DNA from: RBG-13-51-18 sp050014095
GTDB taxonomy: Bacteria; Chloroflexota; Dehalococcoidia; Dehalococcoidales; RBG-16-60-22
Length of the DNA: 64,000 nt
NCBI GenBank assembly: GCA_050014095.1
Contig: JBEKDZ010000001.1
Location: 248,001-312,000, forward strand
Direction: 5' to 3'
Both the position numbers and the translations under genes were made by a program. Below, piece by piece: positions 25,567 to 34,445 of the stretch. Position 1 is the first letter of the stretch. Every line of letters begins with the position of its first letter. The notes under the pieces were generated by a model. The model was not told the origin of the DNA. It worked only from the letters and a program-made list of their open reading frames with translations, and made no database searches.

Positions 25567-26397
25567 TTATATCTTCGTATCGGGCGGCTCGGGACCACCA
25601 TGCCCATGTTGTGTTTCAATCACCTGCAGACGTTTATCACCGGTAACGACGATACCGAAGGTCTTTAGCAGCGCATCAGGTGTTAACACGTCCTGCGGCG
25701 CGCCGATAGCTACTACTTTACGAGCCAGGAGCATTACCTGATGGCAAAGCGCCGCTTCTTCCTGGATATCATGCGTGGCTACAATAATGGAGGCTCCCCG
25801 GCGCAGCTCATTATTAACTGCCTGCAAATAGAGCTCCCTTCCGCCGGCGTCCAAACCAGATGTCGGTTCATCAAGCACCAGCAGGTCCGCCCGATGAGCT
25901 AGAACCTGAGCCACATAAGTCCGCTGTTGCTGCCCGCCGGACAGAGACCGTAATGGAGAGTCAGCCAGTTTCTCAATACCCATGGTGCGCATGGCAGAAA
26001 AAACAATTTCATCGTCCCGCTGGCCCATGCGTTTCCACAGCCCGTAAAGAGGGAATCGGCCCATGCGCACGACATCTATGGCTCGAATCGGTAATACAAA
26101 TCCAGAGTGGTGGAACTGGCCAAGATAGGCAATTCGGCGGTGGTAACTGCCGGGAGGCATGCCGAATACTGACAGCTGACCTCCAAGAGATGGTAACAGT
26201 CCCACAATTGTTTTCAGGAGAGTCGATTTACCACAACCATTGGTGCCGATAAGGGCGATGGCCTTGCCCTGCTTTAACTCGAAGTTGATGTCGGCTACAA
26301 CGACATCATTAGAGTAACCGATATCAAGCGCTTTGGCCTGTATACACGGAGCGCCGGCGCTCCCTGGCGGAATAACAATTTTTCCCTGACTATCCAT
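25567..26397 (-). CDS. Metal ABC transporter ATP-binding protein
   Basis: The ATPase of a zinc/manganese/iron-type ABC importer. The 276-residue protein has Walker A GTNGCGKST (51-59), signature LSGGQQQR (152-159), Walker B LLVLDEP (172-178) and the H-loop His209. Its ATG overlaps the permease stop by 8 bases, and it ends the fur-lgt-transporter operon. The C-terminus is short and includes HGHGG, a possible metal-binding touch. Confidence 0.92.
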   Translation of the reverse strand: MDSQGKIVIPPGSAGAPCIQAKALDIGYSNDVVVADINFELKQGKAIALIGTNGCGKSTLLKTIVGLLPSLGGQLSVFGMPPGSYHRRIAYLGQFHHSGFVLPIRAIDVVRMGRFPLYGLWKRMGQRDDEIVFSAMRTMGIEKLADSPLRSLSGGQQQRTYVAQVLAHRADLLVLDEPTSGLDAGGRELYLQAVNNELRRGASIIVATHDIQEEAALCHQVMLLARKVVAIGAPQDVLTPDALLKTFGIVVTGDKRLQVIETQHGHGGPEPPDTKI

Positions 26398-27241
26398 GTG
26401 TCAACTCCCGGGGATGAACCGGCCGATGATGACGTATATTCTGAATAATAAACGTAATAAAAAAAATTACTACAGTTACCAGTATTATGGTGGCACCCGC
26501 GGCCAGGTTAAAGTGGTAGCTAATCAGCAAACCTGAGTACATTGACAACACTCCAAAGAAAATCGCCCAGGCCATCATGGCTTCTATCCTTCTTGAAAGG
26601 AGGGCACCGGCACCAGCCGGTGCGATGAGCAAGCCGAAAACAAGCAAGGTGCCGACTGTTTGGAAAGATACAATGACCGTAATTGCAATCATGAAGAGCA
26701 TGATATTATGATAGAGACGGACCGAGAAACCGGCCACTTCTGCCTGTTCCGGGTCAAAGCTAAGCATTAAAAATGGGCGGCGGCAGATGATAGCGATAGC
26801 CACAATAACGAATGTGGCCACAAACTGAATCAGGATGGACTGGATGCTGATACCCAAAATCTCACCAAACAATATTCGGGTGAGGTCACCACTAAAGGAG
26901 TTCGAGCGGGATACAATTACCACACCCAAAGACAGCATTCCAATGAATAGAAGCCCAATGGCGGTGTCCGAGGACAATCGCGACCGCTGTGTAATCAGGG
27001 TAATACCACCTATCATGAACGAAGCGCCGATAGCCGCTCCAATTATACCCGGGAAACCTACCAGAATCGCTACGGCAATACCGGGTAACACGCCATGGGC
27101 GAGCGCATCGCCGATAAAGGCTAGCCCTCGCAGGATAACAAAAGTACCGGCAATGGCGCAGGCGATAGAGACCAGGATTCCCGCAATAAAAGCCTGGAGC
27201 ATAAAGCCATTGGATGAGAAAGGTGTTATAAACAAATCCAT
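26390..27241 (-). CDS. Metal ABC transporter permease (ABC-3 family)
   Basis: A 283-residue membrane protein with about eight hydrophobic segments, typical of ZnuB/TroC-like permeases. FIGDALAHGVLPGIAVAILV near residues 40-60 and SFDPEQAEVAGFSVRLYHN in the cytoplasmic coupling loop are characteristic. It lies 14 bases after the binding-protein gene and overlaps the ATPase gene. Confidence 0.92.
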   Translation of the reverse strand: MDLFITPFSSNGFMLQAFIAGILVSIACAIAGTFVILRGLAFIGDALAHGVLPGIAVAILVGFPGIIGAAIGASFMIGGITLITQRSRLSSDTAIGLLFIGMLSLGVVIVSRSNSFSGDLTRILFGEILGISIQSILIQFVATFVIVAIAIICRRPFLMLSFDPEQAEVAGFSVRLYHNIMLFMIAITVIVSFQTVGTLLVFGLLIAPAGAGALLSRRIEAMMAWAIFFGVLSMYSGLLISYHFNLAAGATIILVTVVIFFITFIIQNIRHHRPVHPRELTHG

Positions 27242-27255
27242 AATTGCAACCTTTT

Positions 27256-28176
27256 CTATTTTAGCGCGTTGGCAATGACATTAGCCAAATCCCTCATGAA
27301 TGTGAAATAGGAACCATCGCTGGATAAGGCGTGCGTGGTAAGCTCCACTACTTTTACCCCGGTTTCATCACCGATGGCTTTGGCCACGGCGGGCGATGTG
27401 CCAAGCTCGGTAAATATTGCTTTAACATGGTTATCCTCAATGGCCTGCTTGAGCGCGGCCAGGTCCGCCGCCGAGACTTCCGCTTGTGATGATAGGCTGG
27501 GTATAATTACTCCAATCAGCTTGAAACCGTAGCGCTGGGCAAAATATCCCATGGATTCATGACCGGTAACCAACTTACGGTCTGCCTGGGGTATTTGTGC
27601 CATAATATTAGCAACTTCGGTGTTCAAGCTGTCCAACTGGTTTTCCAGGTCCGTTGCTTGGGCAGCCACATCCAGATTAAGGTCTTTCATAAGAGCAGGA
27701 ACGAGCGCACTGACAACACTCTTCATCGTTACCGGGTCCATCCAGAGGTGGGGGTCGGCGGCGCCAACTGCCTGGTCGGGGTCGCCGGAGGGAATTCCCT
27801 CGCCGGTTCCCACATAACGTACCGAAATGTAATCCGAAGCCGTAAAGAACTTGACGCCCTTACTTTTGGCCGCCTCAAGCGTCTTTTCCATGCCGCCCTC
27901 AAGTCCAAGCCCATTTTCTATCACTAGGTCGGCTTTGTTAATTGTTTCTATATCTTTGGCGGATGGCTCCCATTCATGCGGGTCCAATCCATTGGGAACG
28001 GACACAGTCACGGTAGCTTGATTGCCAACCAGGTCTTTTACTAAAGAGCCAAGAATAGAATAGGTAACAACAATGGACTTCTTGCCGGTGTTACTTGTAA
28101 CCTCTGACTGACAGGCCAGCGTGGTAAAAAGGAGCAGCATTGCAAGAATGGACAGTAATACAAATTTGCTTTTCAT
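27256..28176 (-). CDS. Metal-binding lipoprotein of ABC importer (ZnuA/TroA-like)
   Basis: A cluster A-I substrate-binding lipoprotein: signal peptide, lipobox TLAC with Cys22, then ligand segments LDPHEWEPS (His67), ADPHLWMDP (His143) and TGHESMGYF (His206). A fourth ligand may be Asp287. His, rather than Glu, at the third position is more usual in zinc- or TroA-type proteins than in Mn-specific ones. The His-rich loop of many ZnuA proteins is absent. Lgt, encoded 9 bases upstream, would lipidate it. Confidence 0.9.
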   Translation of the reverse strand: MKSKFVLLSILAMLLLFTTLACQSEVTSNTGKKSIVVTYSILGSLVKDLVGNQATVTVSVPNGLDPHEWEPSAKDIETINKADLVIENGLGLEGGMEKTLEAAKSKGVKFFTASDYISVRYVGTGEGIPSGDPDQAVGAADPHLWMDPVTMKSVVSALVPALMKDLNLDVAAQATDLENQLDSLNTEVANIMAQIPQADRKLVTGHESMGYFAQRYGFKLIGVIIPSLSSQAEVSAADLAALKQAIEDNHVKAIFTELGTSPAVAKAIGDETGVKVVELTTHALSSDGSYFTFMRDLANVIANALK

Positions 28177-28185
28177 CTTGCCCCC

Positions 28186-28971
28186 CTATCCCGGCCCTTT
28201 CTGTGAATAATTGTGTTTCCTCCGATAATGCCGATAGAATATTACGGCTAGAGAGCCGATAACGGCGATGCCCGATATCCACCTCGCCGTGGGAAAACCA
28301 GCGATAGTCCAGACATCAATTTTCAACCCTTCAAGGGCAAATCTGCCGATACCGTAATAAATAACATAAGACAGGAATATATCACCATCAAAAAGCTTAG
28401 TTTTAAGCTTCCGCGCGATAATCATAAGTACGATAAAGCCGGTCAAATCCCAGATGAACTCATAAAAAAAGAGCGGGTGGAAATGAGTATAGGCTTCATA
28501 ACCGGGGAGGCGGTGGGCGGGGTCAATATAGATAGCCCAGGGAAGGTCGGTAGGATAACCGTAAAGCTCCTGATTAAAGAAATTGCCCCATCTGCCGATA
28601 GCCTGCGCCAGAATAAGACCGGGGGCGATGATATCTAGCCAGCGCAAGGTGCTGATTTTACGCCACTTAGTATAGATAATAACGCCAATAGCACCTCCGA
28701 TAACCGCGCCGTAAATCCCCAGTCCGGCAAATCCGAAGATTTCCGCCGGGTGCTGGCTGTAATAATTCCACTGGTCGATAACGTGGTAGAGGCGGGCACC
28801 AATAACGCCTAAGGGAATAACGATTAAGGCCATATTGAGAAGATGCTGGAGTGGTTCTCCGTGCCTCTTCGCCTCGATAAAAGCCACTATCAAACAGGCG
28901 AATACTCCGGTGGCAAGCATCAAGCCGTACAGATGTATGGAAAAAGGGCCTATATTAAAATCAGATATCAT
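28186..28971 (-). CDS. lgt: Prolipoprotein diacylglyceryl transferase
   Basis: Lgt attaches diacylglycerol to the lipobox Cys of prolipoproteins in the cytoplasmic membrane. The 261-residue protein has seven or so hydrophobic segments, GARLYHVIDQWNYYSQHP, and the signature GRWGNFFNQELYG. It lies between fur and the binding-protein gene, with gaps of 29 and 9 bases, suggesting co-transcription. Such pairing with a metal importer is unusual but functionally sensible. Confidence 0.94.
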   Translation of the reverse strand: MISDFNIGPFSIHLYGLMLATGVFACLIVAFIEAKRHGEPLQHLLNMALIVIPLGVIGARLYHVIDQWNYYSQHPAEIFGFAGLGIYGAVIGGAIGVIIYTKWRKISTLRWLDIIAPGLILAQAIGRWGNFFNQELYGYPTDLPWAIYIDPAHRLPGYEAYTHFHPLFFYEFIWDLTGFIVLMIIARKLKTKLFDGDIFLSYVIYYGIGRFALEGLKIDVWTIAGFPTARWISGIAVIGSLAVIFYRHYRRKHNYSQKGPG

Positions 28972-29000
28972 TACTTTGCCATCCTAATTAACACTCATCG

Positions 29001-29483
29001 TTAAGGGATGCCATCACCTTGATTGTTAGCACCGTAAGCCAATGATTTTTTACGGCACTCGCGGCACTGCCCCAGAAACTCCAGCAAATGGTCATTTATT
29101 TTAAACCTGGTCTCGGCGGTAAGCCTACGTTCTAGGTCCCCGAGGTCGCAATCGGTAAAATCGATAACCTTACCACAGTCGGAGCAGATGAGATGGTGGT
29201 GGTGCTCGGAGGGACGGTGCATTAGATAGCTCCGGCAGCTGCCGCCAGCATGCGTCTCGCAAATTAAATCGAGCTCGGTGAGGATTTCCAGTGTGCGGTA
29301 AATGGTAACGAGACCGACAGATGGATATTCGCGTTGGACTCTTTCATGAATTGCCGCCGGCGTAAGGTGCTCGTGGGAATCAATAATCGCGCCGATGATG
29401 ACACGGCGCTGCGGGGTTATTTTATAGCCGTTTTTGCGCAGCTCATGTTCAATCTTTTTTTCGGTATAGACCATTTCAGGCAT
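29001..29483 (-). CDS. Fur-family metalloregulator
   Basis: A winged-helix regulator of the Fur superfamily. The N-terminal DNA-binding domain has GYKITPQRRVII and TPAAIHERVQREYPSVGLVT, then IYRTLEIL; the metal domain has the HHHH cluster at 94-97 and two CxxC pairs (100/103 and 140/143) for structural zinc. ATG 29483 is preferred, though ATG 29474 is possible. It heads the operon and lies just downstream of a Fur-box-like palindrome, so it probably represses itself and the metal importer. Fur or Zur identity is unresolved. Confidence 0.9.
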   Translation of the reverse strand: MPEMVYTEKKIEHELRKNGYKITPQRRVIIGAIIDSHEHLTPAAIHERVQREYPSVGLVTIYRTLEILTELDLICETHAGGSCRSYLMHRPSEHHHHLICSDCGKVIDFTDCDLGDLERRLTAETRFKINDHLLEFLGQCRECRKKSLAYGANNQGDGIP

Positions 29484-29488
29484 CCAAA

Positions 29489-29503
29489 TGAAAATGATTT
29501 TCA
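29489..29503. promoter_or_regulatory. Fur-box-like operator
   Basis: A perfect 7-1-7 inverted repeat, TGAAAAT-G-ATTTTCA, which differs from the classical TGATAATNATTATCA by one base per arm. It lies 5 bases upstream of the fur start and 7 bases downstream of the -10 box, where bound repressor would block transcription start. Confidence 0.8.
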
Positions 29504-29510
29504 ATTAGAA

Positions 29511-29539
29511 ATTTAACACAACGGGAGAGGTTGTGTCAA
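29511..29539 (-). promoter_or_regulatory. Promoter of the fur-lgt-metal transporter operon
   Basis: On the minus strand: TTGACA (29534-29539), a 17-base spacer, and TTAAAT (29511-29516). The perfect -35 and ideal spacing, with an operator immediately downstream, make this a convincing repressible promoter. Confidence 0.75.
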
Positions 29540-29687
29540 TGGGAGAAAGGAGTAGGAGTTTACAATTGACAGTTAACAACAGGTATTTTTGAGGAAAGCA
29601 GAATAAAGCCGCTTTTATTGTCCTGAATGTGTTAGATATGGTAGAATTGAAAAGTGTAAGTAAATATATGCGTTGATGCGCAAATTA

Positions 29688-29717
29688 TTGACATTTGGCT
29701 ACGCTTACTGATATAAT
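29688..29717 (+). promoter_or_regulatory. Promoter of iorA
   Basis: Consensus hexamers TTGACA (29688-29693) and TATAAT (29712-29717) with an 18-base spacer. The start codon is 34 bases downstream. It is divergent from the fur promoter; the two share a 268-bp gap. Confidence 0.75.
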
Positions 29718-29751
29718 AACTAGAATAAATTAACGTAATGCGTGAAAAATA

Positions 29752-31551
29752 ATGAAAAAAACTTTGCAATTGCTATCAGGCAATGAGGCCCTGGCTCTCG
29801 GCGCTTACCACGCCGGCGTACAGGTGGCCGCCGCTTACCCCGGCACCCCCAGCACCGAGATACTGGAAAACCTCTCCCGCTTTAAGGACATCTACGCCGA
29901 GTGGTCGACCAATGAGAAGGTGGCGATGGAGGTGGGGATGGGGGCGGCTTACACCGGCGCGCGGGCCATGGTTTCGATGAAGCATGTAGGATTGAACGTC
30001 GCCAGCGACCCCTTTATGGCGGCCTCTATCACGGGCATCATCGGGGGACTGGTGGTGGTTACCGCCGATGACCCGCAGATACACAGCTCCCAGAACGAGC
30101 AGGACAACCGCCATTACGCCCGGCTCGCCAAGGTGCCGATGCTGGAGCCGAGCGACAGCCAGGAAACTTACGACCTGATGGGCTTCGCCTTCGATATCAG
30201 TGAGGCGTTCGATACCCCGGTGCTTTTCCGCACCACCACCCGTATCGCCCACTCAAAATCAGCCGTGAATGTAACTAGAAGCCGCAAGGTGAAAAATACA
30301 TCGCCGGTTTTTCATTTCAATCCGCAAAAGTACGTCATGTTGCCGGTCAACGCTTTACCACGCCACGCCCTCGTCGAGAAACGCATGGTAAAGCTGGCGA
30401 GGTTCTGCGAGACCTTCCCCATGAACCAGATTATCTGGAACAAAAAGAAAATCGGCATCGTTACCAGCGGCGTAGCCTATCAGTACGCCAGAGAGGTCTT
30501 CCCGGAAGCCTCGTTCCTCAAATTGGGCATGACCTGGCCGCTGCCGCAGAAAATGATTAAAGACTTCGCGGCAAAGGTTGATAAACTTATCGTTATCGAG
30601 GAGCTGGACCCATTTTTACAGGACAATATCAAGTCGATGGGTATTAAAGTTGATGGTAAGGAGTTCATCCCGCTGGTGGGCGAACTGAATACGCGCATCG
30701 TCACTGAGAGCAGCGTCGGCGTCGGACTAATACCGGATTTAGAAAAAAGTGTGATATTGCCCCCCGCCCCGGGACTCCCCCGTCGACCGCCTTTACTCTG
30801 TCCCGGCTGCCCTCACGCCGGCATCTACTATACGCTGAACACTATTGGCCAGCGCTCCAAGCTTTTGGAAAGCAAAGAGCCGCAGGAGCCGAAGCTGATT
30901 GTCACCGGCGATATCGGCTGCTACACGCTGGGGGCTTACCCGCCCCTCAACGTCCTGGACACGACCGCCTGCATGGGCGCGGGCATCGGGCAGGCGCTGG
31001 GCATAGAAAAAGCGGGCGTCAAGAGCAAGATTGTAGCAGTCATCGGCGACTCCACCTTTATGCATTCCGGCATCACCGGGCTGGTGGACGCCGTTTACAA
31101 CGAGGGGCATATAACGATTTTAATATTGGATAACCATACTACAGCGATGACCGGTCACCAGCAGCACCCGGGCACCGGTATCTCGGCGCAGGGTAAAGAG
31201 ACTCATGCCGTGGATATCGAGAGTTTATGCCGGGGTATCGGCGTTAAAGATTTGAAAGTCATCAACGCCTTCGATTTAAAGGCTTTAAGAACTGGCGTGA
31301 AAGACTCGTTGGAGAGGCTGGAGCTATCGGTCATCATCGTGCGCGGAGCTTGCGCCGTGCAGGTAAGGAGGCGAGAGCATCCACGCAAGGTAGATGCTGA
31401 AAAGTGTACGCAGTGCGACATGTGTTTAAGAATTGGCTGCCCGGCTATCCAGAGCGTTGACGGAAAGGTATTTATCGAACCGACACTTTGCGCCGGGGAT
31501 ATCTGCACGATTTGCGAGCAACTGTGCCCGCAGAAGGCGATTGGTGCTTAA
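29752..31551 (+). CDS. iorA: Indolepyruvate:ferredoxin oxidoreductase, alpha subunit
   Basis: IOR oxidatively decarboxylates aryl-2-oxoacids to aryl-acyl-CoA while reducing ferredoxin, in anaerobic amino-acid catabolism. The 599-residue protein has the pyrimidine-domain start LSGNEALALGAYHAGVQVAA, then AYPGTPSTEI, the TPP domain with CPGCPHAGIYYT and GDIGCYTLG, and a C-terminal ferredoxin domain with CTQCDMCLRIGCP and CTICEQLCP. All cluster cysteines seem present. The beta subunit follows after a repeat-filled 416-bp gap rather than directly. Confidence 0.93.
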   Translation: MKKTLQLLSGNEALALGAYHAGVQVAAAYPGTPSTEILENLSRFKDIYAEWSTNEKVAMEVGMGAAYTGARAMVSMKHVGLNVASDPFMAASITGIIGGLVVVTADDPQIHSSQNEQDNRHYARLAKVPMLEPSDSQETYDLMGFAFDISEAFDTPVLFRTTTRIAHSKSAVNVTRSRKVKNTSPVFHFNPQKYVMLPVNALPRHALVEKRMVKLARFCETFPMNQIIWNKKKIGIVTSGVAYQYAREVFPEASFLKLGMTWPLPQKMIKDFAAKVDKLIVIEELDPFLQDNIKSMGIKVDGKEFIPLVGELNTRIVTESSVGVGLIPDLEKSVILPPAPGLPRRPPLLCPGCPHAGIYYTLNTIGQRSKLLESKEPQEPKLIVTGDIGCYTLGAYPPLNVLDTTACMGAGIGQALGIEKAGVKSKIVAVIGDSTFMHSGITGLVDAVYNEGHITILILDNHTTAMTGHQQHPGTGISAQGKETHAVDIESLCRGIGVKDLKVINAFDLKALRTGVKDSLERLELSVIIVRGACAVQVRRREHPRKVDAEKCTQCDMCLRIGCPAIQSVDGKVFIEPTLCAGDICTICEQLCPQKAIGA

Positions 31552-31560
31552 CAAAATGGC

Positions 31561-31635
31561 GTCATTCTCAGGCTTGACCCGAGAATCCAGTCGCTCTTTT
31601 ACCCGCCACTGGATTCCCACTTACGCGGGAATGAC
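31561..31635. repeat. Palindromic dispersed repeat in the iorA-iorB gap
   Basis: A 75-bp element opening GTCATTCTCAGGCTTGACCC and closing GGATTCCCACTTACGCGGGA then ATGAC. It begins 10 bases after the iorA stop. No gene or RNA is seen in the rest of the 416-bp gap apart from this and the next repeat. Confidence 0.8.
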
Positions 31636-31682
31636 GGAATATATAAAGGCGATTAGCGTGTAAGGAGTAAATATTTTAATAG

Positions 31683-31942
31683 TGTCATTCTGGCGTAGGC
31701 TTCAGCCTTCAGGCCGAGCCTTCTGTCCGAGGCCCGAGTTCAGCCCTAGGGCCAGAATCCAACTAATGTCCCTCTCCCTCGATGGGTTCATCCTGAAGGT
31801 TCACCCTGAAGGGAGAGGGAAGGGTGAGGGTGAAACACATGAGTTATTTACCCCTCACCTTAGTCCTCTCCCACAAGGGGAGAGGAGATATTGGATTCCA
31901 GCCGGAGTTTACCCCGTACTCTGATACGGGGCTGGAATGACG
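31683..31942. repeat. Nested composite repeat
   Basis: The outer element runs from GTCATTCTGGCGTAGG and CCAGAATCCA (31683-31762) to TGGATTCCAGCCGG and GCTGGAATGAC (31892-31942). Its middle (about 31768-31889) holds CTCTCCC-type units: CCCTCTCCCTCGATGGG, a TTCACCCTGAAGGGAGAGGG segment, and CTCTCCCACAAGGGGAGAGG. One repeat family therefore seems inserted in another. Confidence 0.75.
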
Positions 31943-31967
31943 AAAATATAAGGGTTAATATACAAAA

Positions 31968-32573
31968 ATGAAAAAGATGGATATTCTAATAACCGGGGTA
32001 GGGGGACAAGGGGTCGTCCTCGCCTCAGACATTATAGGCGAGACGGCTATCACCGCCGGCTTCGACGTTAAGAAAACTGATACGCTCGGGATGGCGCAGC
32101 GAGGCGGTAGCGTGGTCAGCCATGTGCGGCTAGGGGAAAAGGTGTGGTCGCCGCTGATTAAAGAGGGGGAGGTAGACCTACTCTTAGCTTTCGAGAAACT
32201 GGAGGCAGCGCGGTGGAGTCATTTCCTTAAACCCGGCGCCGTCGCCATCATCAATAGCTACGAGCAACCGCCGCAGTCGGTCAGCCTGGGGCAGGAAAAG
32301 TACCCCACCGATAAAGAAATAGTCGCCGCTCTGAAAAGGCGTACCAATAAGATATATTTTATCGATGCTAATAAAAGGGCGAAAGAGCTGGGCAATGTGA
32401 GAACACTGAACATCTTTATGCTGGGCTGCCTCTCCGCCTTCGCACCGCTGGATATCAAAGTCTGGCAGGAGAACATTGCGCGGCGCATGCCGGAGAATAT
32501 TCGCGATATCAACCTGAAAGCGTTTGATTTAGGCAGAAAGGAAATCGTAGGTGTCCGTATCGGAAAAAGTTAA
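31968..32573 (+). CDS. iorB: Indolepyruvate:ferredoxin oxidoreductase, beta subunit
   Basis: The gamma-domain-type subunit that completes IOR. The 201-residue protein has ITGVGGQGVVLASDIIGETA, then KTDTLGMAQRGGSVVSHVRL and LLAFEKLEAARW, all typical of IorB. The 3' end overlaps the aminotransferase GTG by 23 bases, so the two are probably coupled. Confidence 0.92.
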   Translation: MKKMDILITGVGGQGVVLASDIIGETAITAGFDVKKTDTLGMAQRGGSVVSHVRLGEKVWSPLIKEGEVDLLLAFEKLEAARWSHFLKPGAVAIINSYEQPPQSVSLGQEKYPTDKEIVAALKRRTNKIYFIDANKRAKELGNVRTLNIFMLGCLSAFAPLDIKVWQENIARRMPENIRDINLKAFDLGRKEIVGVRIGKS

Positions 32574-33744
32574 AAAGGGTATGGAGTTGGGGTCGTGGAT
32601 TCGGCGTATGTTCGAGGAAGGCATCGCCATGAAGAAGCAGTTCGGCGAGGAGAATATCTACGACCTTTCGCTGGGCAATCCGGTGATGGAGCCGCCGCCG
32701 GAGTTCAAACGCGAGCTTAAGCGCCTGGCGAACCATCCTTACAAAGGCATGCACGGCTATATGGTGAATGCCGGCTATCCCGAGACGCGGGCAGCCGTCG
32801 CTGCGCAGTTGACTAAAGAGACGGGCATAAAGCTCACGGAAAATGACATCATCATGTCCGTGGGGGCGGCGGGGGCGATTAACGTTGCCCTCAAGACCAT
32901 CCTCGACCCCGGTGATGAAGTCATCGTCTTCATCCCGTGGTTCGTGGACTATTTCAACTATATCCAGAATCACGACGGCGTCGTTAAGCCCCTCCCCACC
33001 GACGAGGATTTTATGCCCCGACTGGACGTGCTGGAGAAAAACATCGGGCCGAGGACGAAGGCGCTATTGATTAATTCCCCCAACAACCCCACCGGCGTCG
33101 TTTACAGCGCTGACCTGATGACGAAGATAAGCGATATCCTGCGGAAAAAAGAAAAAGAGTATGGAACGGAGATATTTCTTATCAACGATGAGCCGTATAA
33201 AAAAATTATTTATGATGGGGTTAAATACGCCTCGCCGCTGAACTTCCACCGGCACAGCATCATCGCCACCTCGCACTCCAAGGACCTCTCTATCGCCGGC
33301 GAGCGTATCGGCTACATGGCGCTACACCCGGACTGCGAGCAGCACGACGATATGATTAAGGGTTTCGTTTTCTGCACGCGTGTGCTGGGGTTTATCAACG
33401 CCCCGGCTTTTATGCAGAACGTGGTAACGAAAATCCAGGACGTAACCATACCCGTCAGCGAGTACCAGCGCCACCGCGACTTTATCTATAACAACCTGGT
33501 AAGGATGGGCTACACCGTCAATAAGCCGCAGGGGGCTTTCTATATCTTCCCCAGGTGCCCCATCGAGGACGACGTGGCTTTTGTGCACGAGCTGCAGCAC
33601 GAGCACCATGTTTTAACGGTGCCGGGAGTAGCTTTCGGCGTGCATGGCTATTTCCGTTTAGTCTACTGCGTGGACGATGCGCTTTTAGAGAAGTCTATGC
33701 CCGGGCTGGAGAAGATAGCGAAGAAGTTCGGGCTGATGAAGTAG
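32551..33744 (+). CDS. PLP-dependent class I/II aminotransferase
   Basis: Probably converts an amino acid (perhaps aromatic, given IOR) to its 2-oxoacid. The 397-residue protein has LGNPVMEPPPEF, SPNNPTGVVYS (Asn179 region), INDEPYKK (Asp213) and the Schiff-base Lys244 in SHSKDLSIAGERIGY. The start is GTG 32551, inside the end of iorB. Context suggests that it feeds the IOR enzyme; the substrate cannot be read from the sequence. Confidence 0.88.
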   Translation: MSVSEKVKKGMELGSWIRRMFEEGIAMKKQFGEENIYDLSLGNPVMEPPPEFKRELKRLANHPYKGMHGYMVNAGYPETRAAVAAQLTKETGIKLTENDIIMSVGAAGAINVALKTILDPGDEVIVFIPWFVDYFNYIQNHDGVVKPLPTDEDFMPRLDVLEKNIGPRTKALLINSPNNPTGVVYSADLMTKISDILRKKEKEYGTEIFLINDEPYKKIIYDGVKYASPLNFHRHSIIATSHSKDLSIAGERIGYMALHPDCEQHDDMIKGFVFCTRVLGFINAPAFMQNVVTKIQDVTIPVSEYQRHRDFIYNNLVRMGYTVNKPQGAFYIFPRCPIEDDVAFVHELQHEHHVLTVPGVAFGVHGYFRLVYCVDDALLEKSMPGLEKIAKKFGLMK

Positions 33745-33775
33745 ATTCCTCTTTCTGTGATGAAGGTGTTTTTTA

Positions 33776-34228
33776 ATGGACAGAGCTTACATAGTCGAAA
33801 ACAATGAATCGCGCGAAAGGCTCATTAAACTGGTCAACGAGATAACCGATAAGGAACTCGAGCTGGTTATCTATAAAGAAGGCTGGACAATTGCCGTTAT
33901 GCTAGGGCATTTAGCGTTCTGGGATGAGCGGCGACGGGTTATGCTGAAGATATGGAAAGAAAAGGGTGTGTCCCCTATTCCGTATATATTAGATATCGTT
34001 AATGATACCTTAATCCCTATATTACTCGCTATCCCCCCAAGAAAAGTCGCCGAACTGGCCGTTTCCACCGCCGAGGCGCTTGATAAAGAACTTGAGGAAC
34101 TATTGCCGGAAATGATAACGTCGATTGAGGCTTTGCAGGAACCAACCGCCCTAAACCGCGGCATCCATCGTAAGATGCACCTGGACGAAATAGATACATT
34201 TTTAAAAACCAAGCGAAAGGCGAAATAA
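33776..34228 (+). CDS. DinB-like four-helix protein
   Basis: A 150-residue helical protein with the DinB superfamily layout. A possible metal site is suggested by GHLAFWDERRR (His) and GIHRKMHLDEI (two His near the C-terminus). Members include thiol transferases and many of unknown role. It follows the aminotransferase by 31 bases on the same strand. Function is unknown. Confidence 0.65.
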   Translation: MDRAYIVENNESRERLIKLVNEITDKELELVIYKEGWTIAVMLGHLAFWDERRRVMLKIWKEKGVSPIPYILDIVNDTLIPILLAIPPRKVAELAVSTAEALDKELEELLPEMITSIEALQEPTALNRGIHRKMHLDEIDTFLKTKRKAK

Positions 34229-34241
34229 AGATTTACTTTTT

Positions 34242-34310
34242 TACCATTCCGGCGAAAGCCGGAATCCAGCATACACTGGAGTAACTGGATACCGACTTGC
34301 GTCGGTATGG
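34242..34310. repeat. Palindromic dispersed repeat upstream of nuo
   Basis: A variant of the family: ACCATTCCGGCGAAAGCCGG and AATCCAG at the left, and ACCGAC/GTCGGT hairpin with ATGG at the right. It ends about 27 bases upstream of the candidate nuo -35 box. Confidence 0.7.
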
Positions 34311-34336
34311 CTGTATGTTCGCTGGGTTTTCTACGT

Positions 34337-34366
34337 TTGCTTTTTTCAAAAAATCTATGCTATACT
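34337..34366 (+). promoter_or_regulatory. Candidate promoter of the nuo operon
   Basis: TTGCTT (34337-34342), an 18-base spacer and TATACT (34361-34366). The -35 is weak, but the -10 is good and it is the only plausible promoter in the 217-bp gap before nuoA. Confidence 0.4.
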
Positions 34367-34445
34367 TTTGCAGTGCTCCGAAGCTATAAACACCAATGCG
34401 GGCGCATAAAAAGCAGATAAGTTTTCCAGATATTCAGAGGTCCAT

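Noticed and set aside
29540..29751. tRNA or small RNA in the fur-iorA gap
   Set aside because: I could not fold a cloverleaf or find a T-loop GTTCRA with matching arms; only the two divergent promoters and the operator are supported.
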